From Pomacea canaliculata (Eukaryota > Mollusca > Gastropoda > Architaenioglossa > Ampullariidae), in the NCBI RefSeq assembly GCF_003073045.1, contig NC_037595.1:7491509-7555508 (forward strand): DNA of 64,000 nt. Reading direction: 5' to 3'. The notes under the pieces were generated by a model. It saw nothing but the letters and a program-made list of their open reading frames with translations. It was not told the DNA's origin and ran no database searches. Of the stretch, positions 1-11,386 are shown one piece after another. The translations under genes were made by a program, and so were the position numbers. Positions within the stretch are counted from its first letter, which is position 1. Each line of letters starts with the position of its first letter.

Positions 1-69
1 AAATGAGGCGCGTATTTTCTGAAGAATATTTTCATGTTGCATTATAACCGATGATACCACGTGCCAGTT

Positions 70-125
70 TCCGGAAAGCGGACGGCCACCAGACGGTCCT
101 GGGTGAAGAATCACGAGCCACAAAC
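70..125. repeat. Dispersed repeat, copy 1 (pair with 10730-10795)
   Basis: The sequence from TTCCGGAAAGCGGACGGCCA through ACGAGCCACAA matches 10730-10795 with scattered substitutions over about 55 bp. On the minus strand one frame reads VARDSSPRTVWWPSAFRK here and VAHYSSLKTIYWPSAIRK in the other copy, with mostly conservative changes, so it may be a remnant of a coding mobile element or gene family. The family was not identified. Confidence 0.45.
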
Positions 126-697
126 CAAACAGTTTTACAATCGAATGGGCATCAGTCGTGTTCATAGACCCAGAAAGGATTTCTCTCACACACACACATG
201 AATGCACGTGTACACACATGCACTAATTTCAATTATAAAGAAGCCGGAAAAGTAATTTTATTTTCCCAGCAGGAGAGAAAGTGGGTCAGGATTTAGCCAC
301 AGAAGAATAGTGCATTTCCAGACTTGAGGATTTCAAGGGCTGTGGTCGGGCTTTCAACGCCTGGCGTTGAGAGTGAATGAAATGCTCACTACCTTCTCCG
401 GCACGCCGTGAGAGGAGACAAAGTCAAAAGGCACGCATGCGCAGGTGTGTGAAAGATCATTTTTATGACAGGTCGTCAGTCCACATGGGGTGTTCCACGG
501 AGTTTTTTTTTAAGCACCATTCAGTGAATAAAATACACAAAAGTGCAGACAGTGAGTCTTTTTCTGTGCGTGTGTGCGGACGTGCGCTCTTTCTCTCTGT
601 GTTGGATAAAGGGGAGAGGGGTGTGCGTACTCCAACTAGTTTAACTTCCTGAATACGTCTTGCTATCTAGATGTTTATGTGAACCTGTTCTTTACTG

Positions 698-797
698 GAC
701 AAATATGGACAAACATCTGACAAAGTTTTACAAAGTTTTCACATGAAAGTTATGTAAAACTTTTCCCACACTAGATCAAATATTCGTCCATATTTTT
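698..797. repeat. Imperfect foldback (hairpin) of about 100 bp
   Basis: AAATATGGAC at 701-710 pairs with GTCCATATTT at 786-795, and inner parts such as GTTTTACA and TGTAAAAC pair as well. The fold is interrupted by loops. It could be a small MITE, a hairpin RNA or chance in AT-rich DNA; no target duplication was found. Confidence 0.35.
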
Positions 798-1433
798 CAG
801 GTTATGAATGACCTTTACACACACTCTCTCTCTCTAACGCAATGCACGCGCAGAATGCACCTCAATGCCCATTCTCCTTCGCACCCACCATGCCGACGAT
901 GTTAAGAATGCACCACCAGCTTACGCATCGCGATTCTACACTCGTGGCATGGGAACCTGATGGAGCTCCCTGTTCACTTCACGAGCATTTTTACGACTTC
1001 ATCGCTTTCCCGCCGCCAGCCGTTAGCAACCGACGCTGCAGACTCGCACGCATGCACACACGTGTGTTACTACCAACGTGCTGAAAGAAATGACAGGGTA
1101 GGCACTTCGAAGCCGACTATATATGACCTCGCTGTAAAACTGACCCAGTGGAGAAGACACTCGGCAAAGCGATCTCGCGCGCAGCAGGACCATTATAATT
1201 CAGCTACATGCTATAGGCCGGTGTCAAAGTTCGAGGAAGTAAATTTCATCGGCAGATACAGAGTAATGTGCAACCTTGTGCTGTAGAAAGGTTCCCGACA
1301 GTGTAAAAACCCACAAAGTGTTACTCTCTTTCTTGCTATCATTATTGTAACTACAAACAAGCTGTTCTCATCACAAACATCACACATTACAAGTGTAACA
1401 ACTGTTACAGCATCGTTGCCGCTACGGCATGGA

Positions 1434-1434
1434 G

Positions 1435-1473
<39 letters not shown>

Positions 1474-1490
1474 TTCTTCTTCTTCTTCTG
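1434..1490. repeat. (ATC)n / (TTC)n microsatellite
   Basis: About 13 ATC units pass directly into about 6 TTC units. Confidence 0.95.
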
Positions 1491-3504
1491 CTTTTTCTTT
1501 GTTATGCTGTCTTAGAACTTTGGAAAGTTTCTGAAATTTATTAATTAAATATTACTAAAGTCCTCCCTCCACTTGCTCATACAACATAAAGCCCGACTGC
1601 CCGTTGCGAACCGCAAACAGGAAGGGTCGAGAGTTCATTTTCACTATTTAATATTTTTTGTCTTGCCACGCGGGGGAGAACAGGGAACATGAGAAGGGTC
1701 AGAACACACACACATAAACAAATAGAGAAACAGACTGGTAGTCGGAGACGAAGGATGTCAAGACACAGGAAATAGAGGAACTAGGCTCTCATTACCGATG
1801 CTCTAGCCAGTCTAGGGGGTTCATTGTCTAAAATTAAGGCATTTCAATTTCCTTGTTCAAATGCGATCTCACTACTTTTGTGGGTCGTCTTAAAACCTAG
1901 TGTGTCTGAGTCGACAAAAAAGAAAATGAATGATCAGTAGAGTTTCGAGATCGTACAATATATGCAGATAGCGAAACTTCGATCCGGAAGTATGTCATAT
2001 TATGTATGTCTGCTTGAAAAGGTTTGATTCAAAATCACTACAGTCAAGTCAAACAGTGCTAAAAAGGCCTCAACCAGGAACATCACCTATTTGGGTAATA
2101 AGAAGTGGTTGCACGGTACACACACGACGGTCGAGAAGGGTGATCGGAGAGGGGAGGGGTTGTTTACACGAGGAAAATACGAGAGCTGTCAAATGTTTAC
2201 AAAAAATAATAATTGAATCTCCCGTCTGCTCTATGCAGAAATGTTTAAAAAAATGACTGTCGAGGTCTTTCAGTCCCGCCGATCGCAAGGTCATAAACAA
2301 AGCTCTGAAGCATCTGTACGGACGTTAATGAAAATCAGAGTCTGAAGTCTGCTGGAAAAAATGCAGTTGCAAAATGAACAGTAGTAAAGGACGACAAAGA
2401 AAAGGGAGGGAGTTATAAAGTAAACGACCACAGTCGTGTCTCCTTACCCTGTTTGTCGTTCGGATTGAAGGTTGGCATGTTGCAGATCGCTGATTTTCGG
2501 TCAGAGAATAAATCACAACTCCTCCTCTTCTTAGGCTTTGCGCCAGTAGCTCTCTCGTACACACGCACACACTCCTTCTGATTTGAAGACTGGCAGACGA
2601 GTGGTCGTCTGCAACAACTTGGACTCTAGAGATGTGTGGCTTTCCCGCTGGGAGCAGACGATAAATAGCTGAAGATCACGTGACCCATAGACAGCATGGT
2701 CACATGGTGCGCTCACGGCTGCTGTTTGAAGCTTGCATTGTGTCGGTCAGCTGGCAAGCACTCTTGTAGCTTCCTGCGGTAATTATTATGAATTGTAAGT
2801 TTACCCTAAAGATATTCTGTTCACTAAAATCTTTAAATTGTTATAAAAACGAACAGCATGTGTCTGCAAATGGTCCAAACGCTGGGTGATGGTGGGGACC
2901 CAATCCATTCTCCTTGCGGCCAAAATTGGAACAGAAACAAATAAAAATAATTTAAAAACGAACGACATTTTTTGTGACCTTACAAACAAACTAGCCAACG
3001 CTGCCAATTTACTGGCCTCCGCTAAAATGAAAAGCTGATAAGTGATAACTGTATCCAAAGATTTCGGAAATCGCAGATAAAACGCAAAAGTTGCGCTAGG
3101 TTTGCAACTAAAACTACATCTTTCGAGTTCATATTATCTCTACCTTTCAATTCACAGCTATCAAAAGAAACTAAATTTAGAAGTAAGCCGGAAGTTTTGG
3201 TTTTCCTGAGATAGAGGAACACTCACGGAAGAACGTCGACTCAAGAGGTCAGACAAATTTTTCATGCCAGTGATCACTTTGATGGACCCTCCTTGAAAGA
3301 AACGGGTTTTCCCCCAGCTACCTAATCTGCTTCATCATATTTTTTATATAAATAGGTTTTAAAACATTTTGCCACGCGATATTGTCGTCTTCAATTATTT
3401 TAGCACAAAACCATGCATTTATTTACAATAAGAACTTGAATCCTCGTTTTGCAGCAAACGTTTTCTCAACTCCGTGGTTTTTCTCTTTAGAGATGTCGCG
3501 TCTT

Positions 3505-3512
3505 TGACGTCA
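3505..3512 (+). promoter_or_regulatory. CRE (TGACGTCA) upstream of CMSS1
   Basis: A perfect palindromic cAMP-response element 40 bp before the CMSS1 start codon. CRE/ATF sites near the transcription start are common in TATA-less housekeeping promoters. No TATA box is visible here. The role in CMSS1 expression is inferred from position only. Confidence 0.5.
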
Positions 3513-3551
3513 TCAGAATGTGTGTACTCTAACACATTGCGTGTTGTAAAC

Positions 3552-6500
3552 ATGGCGGATGATCTTGGAGAAGAGTGGTGGAAAGCTGATGAAGGTAATT
3601 TGGACTGTTATTAGGATACAATTGTAAAGAATTAAAATTCGTAAATAAAATCGTCTCCTATTTCATGCCAGATTGTCTTTCTCCAGAATCGAAATCGTAC
3701 ATGTGTAACATACATCGTTACATTTGTGGTAACATGTGAGCGAGGGGAGAAAACCGATTATAGAGACATATCGAGGTTTAATTTTTGTGAGAAATAAGAA
3801 TGTTGATAGATTAATTTTCCTCTATGAAGAGTACATAAAAAATGTAATGCACATTGTCTATTATTAATTACTGTTTCTTAAATGAAAAAAAGAAACCACC
3901 AATGTTTGATATTCCCTTAAATGGGCCTGATTACTACATTATCATTATAAAGTGTCTTGAAAAAGAATCTGTAAATGCATGCTTAGAAAGATAAAACCAG
4001 GAAAGTCAGATTTATATCGTGGATGTTTTACAGGCCTAACAGAACAATGCATCTACTGTAAATAATGGTTCATTCTTCAAAATGCCACAAGCATAACAGA
4101 GCATAAGAAATCCTATAGTGTGCAGATGTAAATGGCACAGTTCATCAATGTAAGCATCCAAAAACTTTCATAGATATAGTATATAAAACATTGTGAAAAT
4201 TAAACTGTTCGCTTCGTATCAAAAGAATTGAAAAGGTTTTAAAAATAATGTAATGATGGTTAAAAAAAAAAAAAAGGTTCTAAGTTATACTGCCATGTGT
4301 TACTTAATAGGTATCATTCCCAGAGTGTTACATTTCACATTCTTTTTGAAATGAGATACATATAATTTTGCAAACTTGAGTGGTGAAAATCTCAGCAAAA
4401 ATATGGGAATTTATAGATATGAGCACAGTTATCATTTTAATCAAACCTATTTACCATTTTTTTAGGACTAGAGTCATTGTTGACCAAGGACTGTTTGCAT
4501 GGTTGTTTGCAAAAGTAGTATCACCAATACTTTGACTCACTTTATGCTTTGCGTCAATTACCATCCTCCATATATCACCAAAAAGGGACAAGTCCAGATT
4601 ACCTGAGCAGCACTTTTATTAATAAACAATGACATCAAGAGCAGATTAAATTGATCAAAACCTCAGCTGCAAACTCTGATCAGCATAGGATTTGGAGACT
4701 GATTGTCCTTCAGAAAAGTTATTACCTTCATTTACATATCATATGATGTACAACTGAAAGCTATATAAAATTGTATAGACTAATCCAATATAACCTCTTG
4801 TGTGTGTTTGTGAAGATGTCTTAAATACAGAAAATGACCAAACTGACAAGCAAAGCTCATCTAACCAGAAAAAAGGTGTTAAACGACGAAAGGTTTCTGC
4901 TTCTGAGTCTGATAAAGACACAACACCACCTCAGCCCAAGAAGACTCTACAAATTAAAAGCAACAAGAAGAAAAAACAACTACCTGAGAAGAAAAAGCAT
5001 TCACGAGTAATTACCTTTGTGCTTATGTCAATATTTTGGTTCAAGGAAATGAAGGATTAAAATTGGCATTAGAATCTGCCTCTGATAGCAATATTTGGAC
5101 AAGATAATATATGAAAGAATGATTTTCATTTTTTAAAAAAAAAGCTCTAATAAAGTGTATCAGTTGAAATGTGAAAATATAAATATATGACCCTAACCCA
5201 GAAATGTTAAAATCAAGCATAATAATTTATGATGCAGCTGTTGTTTGTCTTTCACAGATGTAAAAATATTGTTACCTGATCGCATTATATGATAATGATA
5301 TTCCTTGCTTAAAAGTTGCTGTGCTATGCCTTTACAGTACAAAAGACAGGCAAAATGGCAGTATGACTGACCCTGTCCGGGCATAATTTGGTTCACATTC
5401 TTTGAGCTGAATTGTGTTTTCACTGTTTTTTAAGATATGTTCATTTTAAGTTGAAGAGAAGAGACTGTTAAATTTTGTCCATCACCATATCACTATTTTC
5501 ATTGCCTTGTTGATGTATTGGAACACATAGCAAGGACCTACAACACTACCTTTTAATGTATCATGATTATTGTTATTGTCACTTAGTTATACTTTATTTG
5601 TGATATTAATTCATTTGCAGAGAAAAATTACAGAGGAAAATGATGATAAGCTGTTAAAAAGTGGATTACCTGCTGATGTGATGTCTCTGGTGGAAAGCGT
5701 TACTGCAAAGAAAAAAGTTGCAGATGAAAATGTTCCACAACCCATAGACCCTGGTAAATAAACAGTAAACAAATACAGCTCTGCTTTTGATTAGGTGTCA
5801 CATAAAAATGATACTCTTACGAATGACTCATATCAGATGTGCTTTTTTGATCTCTGGAGTTTCACTGCAGTTAAATATTTCTGGTTACAGTAAAACATTT
5901 ATTGTGGTAGCGTATTTTTAGTTTCTTTACCTTAACCATTTTAATCAGAGAATGAAAGGCTTGCAAATGTCACAGATAAAAGATGAATGGGCAATTGTAT
6001 AATAATATAACAGTTTTATAGATTTTTTTTCCTTTTCTTGGTCATCTTGCTCATATAAGTGTTTGGTTTCATACACATATTAATTTGCGCACACCTACCC
6101 ACACATGGGCATTTAATCTTAGACTTTTTTTATTGCTGAAACACTGTCGGAACAAACCATTATCTACTTTAAAAAAAATTGATGAACATATAATTTAATT
6201 TCTACCCACATTCACTAATTTACTTAAACCATTTCAGTCTGTCATGAAAATTGCTCAACTGAGACAGCATTGCTACAGGAGGCAAATGACATCTCTTTGT
6301 TCATCACATTTTTAAATGGATGATGGTTTATTCTTTTTTTGTTAACATCACCTTTATCAAATATCAAGTGAGAAGGTGTAAAAAGAACAAAAGATTTTTT
6401 TTTTTGAATTGGTTGTTTACATGGCTGTTTGTATCTAGGAGTAGTGTTTTCACTTGGAGCGATTGATTTCTTATAAATGATGGTATGAATGCACATTATT

Positions 6501-8359
6501 TTGATGGTTGTGAATGATTACAGTATCATGAAAAATGAGATTTGTGGGGGTTTTTTAATTTTTAATTTCTACCTAAATTGACTAACAGTGTACAACCACA
6601 TATGAAGGCATACTTAAATATCTTGTGCAAATGGAACTTCTTCTTTAAATAATGTGTGTGAATTGCAGTAAATGTAGCAGGAAGAAATCTAACCTACTCC
6701 TATTTTTAAGCAGTATCAGCATTACATATTTAATCATAGTTTTTACTCCATGGATTTCCCTAAAATCATGAGACAGAGAGAAGTTGATGCAGGTATTATT
6801 GAAAAAATTCTTATTATAAAGCAATCTCGTAAACATTTAATATGTTTGGTTTCTTTGATCTAGACCTTGACTTCTTCCCATCCAACGTGAACCAGCTAGA
6901 AGGGACAGCTTATTTAAAAGAAATTTTGCCAGACTGGCAGAAGACCATGAAAAAGGTTGAGCTACAACCTGGCTCACCATTGCTTCTAATCCTTTCTAGT
7001 TCTGCCATCAGAGCTGTGCAGTTGAACAGGTACATTTCTTAATTATTTTTTTTTTCTTTTCTTCTTCATTTCATAAAAGATAAGTACATTCCATCCTAAA
7101 CTGTAATGTAAGTGTGGGCATGTATGTGGATGAACAAAAAGAGAAATTTTTCCCTTAAACATTTTAAATTTTTTATCATGTTTTTTTTTCAAATTTCTGA
7201 ATTATGTTAGTAATCTTTTGAATGTTTAGATATTTATCTTGATTCAATTTACCTATTTTTCTACTAATTATATTTTGATTTAATATTTTTATATTTGCAG
7301 ACATATAAAGTCTTTTCTTGGGAAGGACTGCAAAACAGCTAAGCTTTTTGCAAAACATATGAAAGTAAGTTGAATCATTGCAGAATTCTGATGCTGCATT
7401 TTTGTTTTTTTGTTATAAATTTTAAATGAAATTGTTTCATTTGTGCTTGGGGTTATGGGTATGAGCACAGTAGGATGTTTACATATATATATGTTCATAT
7501 AGATGTTAAAGTACTTAAATGACATGCATATGTTTTGTGATGCATTGGTCATCCTTGGCATGTTTAAGTGAATGTGTTGAAGACTGGGTTTACAGATTTG
7601 AAGACAGTTGCAGATATTTATTGTTTAATGTTTCAGCTGGAAGAACAGACTCGGTTTCTTAAAAAGCATGTTTGCCATGCAGGTGTTGGAACACCAAACA
7701 GAGTCCAGGCATTACTGAAAGCAGGCAAGTTTTTAAACATGGCTACATTTATTTCTTCAGGTGTGCAGCGCTAGCATAAAATTATGGCAGCATGCTTCTG
7801 TTGTTAAAGAAAAAGAAGAATTTGTAGAACACATTTAGCAGAGTGCAGGTGAGCTCAATGCACTGGATGAAAGACTACAAACTAAAGTCATACTATAAAA
7901 TAGCAACTGACATCTACAAATGGATGACAAAAGCATAAACAAAGTCCAGGGATAAATATGAAGAACTGAGTGATTAGAAGAGTTAGTTTAATTATGAAAA
8001 ATATTTCCTAAGGAAGTTGGTATCGAAGCCAGACTTGAGAGCTTTGAACATAGCTTAAAGAAACAGGGGCAGAGAATTTCAAACAGGGGCTTTTTATTGC
8101 TGTTTGGCATCATGCAGTATAATTCTTGAAGTAGACTATTTGTGGAGTAAAATTGTGTGTTAATACTCCTGTTGTCTTCATTTCAGGCTGCTTGAAGATG
8201 GATTCTGTGCAGGCTGTAGTGCTTGACTGGAACTGGAGAGATGTGAAACTTAAACGCTTAGTAGACATTCCTGATGTACGAAAAGATCTTGTTCAACTGC
8301 TACGAGACTTTATCATAGATACAGTGCACAACACGCAATGCAAGATTGGTTTAATGTAG
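3552..8359 (+). CDS. CMSS1: CMSS1, small ribosomal subunit biogenesis factor
   Basis: Seven exons join in frame: 3552-3594, 4816-5006, 5621-5753, 6864-7029, 7301-7364, 7637-7724 and 8187-8359, giving 285 residues (human CMSS1 has about 279). The start MADDLGEEWW matches the conserved amino end of the family. Residues 16-78 are lysine/serine-rich and probably nucleolar-targeting. The conserved core carries GVGTPNR (215-221), like DEAD-box motif Ib, and LDWNWRD (241-247). CMSS1/Cms1 proteins belong to the nucleolar 90S pre-ribosome (U3 complex) and have a degenerate helicase-like fold without an ATPase P-loop. Intron 6 begins GCAAGT and ends AG, so it is a GC-AG intron; all others are GT-AG. 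The acceptor of exon 2 has a weak, GT-rich pyrimidine tract. A perfect CRE lies just upstream. Identification is firm; exon 2 is the least certain boundary. Confidence 0.93.
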
Positions 8360-8684
8360 TCTGCTGTATGTAAATACATTTATGTGTGGGTGCATGTGTG
8401 TGTGTGGTGACGAGGAATGTCCACATATAAAAGAAATTAAAAATGTTTTTTTATAAGTTCTTTGCTGACTATTTTTAAATTGAGAGAAAAAATCTTTGTG
8501 TTTGTGTGTGCACCTGTGTATCTAGTACCTTCAGATGTGCTTATGGACGAAGAAATCCAAATCTTGTTAACTGTTATTTAGAAGAACATTGTGCATAATG
8601 TGTGCAGAGCCAAATTCAGGCAGCTTTTGTGCATGATTACCACAATTCAAGATGTTTTTTCTACCACACAGCTAAACTGGTCAG

Positions 8685-8690
8685 AATAAA
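8685..8690 (+). terminator. Polyadenylation signal AATAAA of CMSS1
   Basis: First AATAAA after the CMSS1 stop, about 325 bp downstream, which fits a short 3' UTR. Confidence 0.5.
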
Positions 8691-10729
8691 ATTGAATTGA
8701 GCATTCAAGTATTGAGAGACAGGAACAGCTATTACCAGATAGCATCTATGTAACTCCAGCCAAGAATGAATAGATGTTATGACAGTTTGGGGTTTTGCGT
8801 GGACGATTCTTTAGCTTCTATTTATGTCAGCCACACAAGAATACCCCAGTGTGACTGATGCATGAATAATTGCAATTGACTTGCTGATGTCCTATGATTG
8901 AATCCAAATACTTCTTTCCCTAATTTCCTGTAGTTTGATGTGTTCCTTGCATTGACTGATACAAATTTTCTAAGCATTTGCTGGGGGTCTCCTTTTCTCC
9001 CCAACTTGTAGTTCGCAGCTCTGCTACTGTATTTGTTTCTTGTCTTGTTCTTGTGTTTAATTAAGCCATCAAGGACACTGGCAAATGGGAACAATGTCGA
9101 AGGGGAGAAGTTGGTACAGGTGAAATGTTGACAGGGTGAACGATTGCCGGAAGGAAGGCGAACAGCAACACTCCTGATAGAATAAGTTTATGTGTAGGTC
9201 TTTCAATTACTCATTAATTTCTAAATGACATTATATTATTTTGCGAGGCGTCAGGCCAAGCGAGCACCAACTGCCTCTGTTGTAAAAATTGTGCCTCCGA
9301 AATCTCTTGATTGCGATTCCGCCCAGCGTCGTGAGACACCGAGTGCCATGTAGACAAAGGCCCTTTTTACCGACGTCACGCCAGTCAGGCACCTCATGAA
9401 ATCCATACTTTCTGCGGCGAGAGTCATAATTATCCCCATTTTATAAAATATTAAAGTTGCTAAATAAACAAATATATTATTTAAAATTGAAGATTTTATT
9501 ATAAAAGTATGTAATATGTTAAGAGATCTCACTATTATTAAAACAAATTAAACCTAAGTTTAAATATTAAAATAAAAAGAATAGATAAAATAAAAGCTTA
9601 TTAAAGGGAGGTAACTATAGTCCGCATGCCAATCGGTGAAGCATCAAGGAATACTGTACATGTATAAGCGAAAGCAAATCAAAACAAAATTAATTTCTGT
9701 TGAGTTTAGAGTGTTTGTTTTATTAATAAGTAAGTTAGAGATTAGAGTAGGGAAACAGCTGTGGCTCCATGTATAATTAATGACGTTCTTTAGCAAATGT
9801 TTTAAAAGTTCTAATCGACGCCGATCGTAGATCTGATGATGATCGAGTCACCGAGCGAATATGTCTGTGTATCAATAAAAACTATTTTCGGTGGGTTTTT
9901 TTTTTAATGATAATATATATTAAACTGGGTTAAGAAGAGAAAAAATGTGGAATGCTTTTATGCATTTTTATTATCATTATTATTGCTAGCGATCGAAAGG
10001 TGTTTTGGAAGAATGGAGATGTAAGGGTATGTTGCACGTGCAAACAGATTAGAAACAGACCAGCGCAATAAATTATGATAGCGTCATGGCTAAGAAGAAG
10101 ATAAAACAATATAAACTCAAAATAATTAAATCAGAATGAACCGATCTGGCACTGAAAGAGAATACCACGGACGTATATAGCCACATGATCGGTCCTGTCT
10201 TTTATCACTTTGCTTTCGGTGGATGTTACTGTCGTCTGCTTTTGTCGAAGATGGAGGTACAGTGTATAAAGCTGTAATACATCACAACTATGAGACATAC
10301 TAGTTTTTTCATCTGTTAAAATTAGGCATACTTTGTAAGTACGTTAGAAAATTTAAAACTACGCCCAGTTTTGGTGTAACACATTGGTTGAATGAAGTGT
10401 CGATAAATAAAATTGGTGAACAGGGAAATATATGTCATATAAAATGTATCATAAAATTGCATCAGTTGAATAACAGCAAACAAGACAAACTACCTTGCCT
10501 TCCACAAAGCGTAAAAACAGAAATTTCTTGCGCTCGCGCATGTGTGAGTGTGTCAGAGAGAGAATGCTTTGAATAGTTTGATTTGAATAATTTTTTTCTC
10601 TCGATCATCATTATTCGAATACAAAAGTATATCGATCTCGCAGACACAAGTCCTGACAGAGTCTGAGAGAGCAGATATGTCGGCAGAATCTGGACATTAC
10701 TTGCAATATAACTGACAAAGTCGACAAAG

Positions 10730-10795
10730 AAAGTGTTATTTTCCGGATAGCGGACGGCCAGTAAATGGTCTTGAGTGAAGAGTAATGAGCTACAA
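10730..10795. repeat. Dispersed repeat, copy 2 (pair with 70-125)
   Basis: Matches the copy near position 70 over about 55 bp around GCGGACGGCCA. The two copies lie in the same orientation about 10.7 kb apart and have diverged by scattered substitutions. Confidence 0.45.
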
Positions 10796-10914
10796 CTACA
10801 AGAGAGGGCATGGAGAACTCGGAGAAAATATGCGCGAATGGCGATCGACATGTTGAAAGCACGAAATAAAGACTTAACTCTTTAGGAAAATGGTGAAGAA
10901 GAGATTAAGACAGG

Positions 10915-10948
10915 GAGGAGGAGGAGGAGGAGGAGGAGGAGGAGGAGA
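10915..10948. repeat. (GGA)n microsatellite
   Basis: About 11 GGA units. Confidence 0.9.
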
Positions 10949-11336
10949 AGAAACACAAAAAGAAAAAGTTTGCATGGGTATGTACGTATACATGTATTAA
11001 ACATGAGCTAAGGTACAAAATGCGCAGTTATATTGCCTTCATACTTTACTACTAAATTTTTTAAATCTGCTACATTTGGACAACTTAATATGAAATGGTG
11101 GGATTTTATGTACACTGGCTAAAGAAGTCTGGTGTGATGGTGGGCGCCCGCGGTGCGGAACACAGGGCAGGGCCAAAGGGCAAACTTCAGTCAGCCTACA
11201 CCTTGACCGGACAATACACTTGCCACTCGCAGTGAATGCGGGTACTATGTCCCCTGTTTGTTTTCTTTGTCTCTCACCTGTGCACAGAAAGATGAAGGTG
11301 AAGGACTTTAGTGAGTCAGCAAATGAGCTTTCACCT

Positions 11337-11344
11337 ATAAAAGC
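11337..11344 (+). promoter_or_regulatory. TATA box of arylsulfatase gene 1
   Basis: TATAAAAG 50 bp before the start codon, preceded by an AP-1 type TGAGTCA at 11312-11318. The stretch from GTCAGCAAATGAGC through the TATA box is conserved in front of arylsulfatase gene 2, where the box reads TTTAAAAG. That conservation supports a real core promoter. Confidence 0.65.
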
Positions 11345-11386
11345 AGCGAGTAACGAAGGACAGCCGGAATTTCCACTCACCCGGAA

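Larger units (their letters stand above)
1..3480. other. Intergenic region upstream of CMSS1, no gene recognised
   Basis: No open frame here resembles a protein I know, and the short ones have no convincing splice context. The stretch holds a repeat fragment near 70-125 that recurs near 10730-10795, an imperfect foldback at 698-797, and an ATC/TTC microsatellite at 1434-1490. Confidence 0.6.
8691..11310. other. Intergenic region between CMSS1 and arylsulfatase gene 1
   Basis: AT-rich DNA with no assignable gene. A GC-richer island at about 9240-9440 has a 93-codon minus-strand frame (9532-9251) without a recognised match. A minus-strand frame of 90 codons (9094-8822) is likewise unknown. The second copy of the dispersed repeat and a GGA microsatellite lie at the right end. 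Confidence 0.5.

Noticed and set aside
10462-10851. Minus-strand frame with TQDHLLAVRYPE, resembling a GPCR third-helix DRY region
   Set aside because: The second copy near position 70 has a stop in this frame, and another frame is better conserved between copies; no further GPCR helices.
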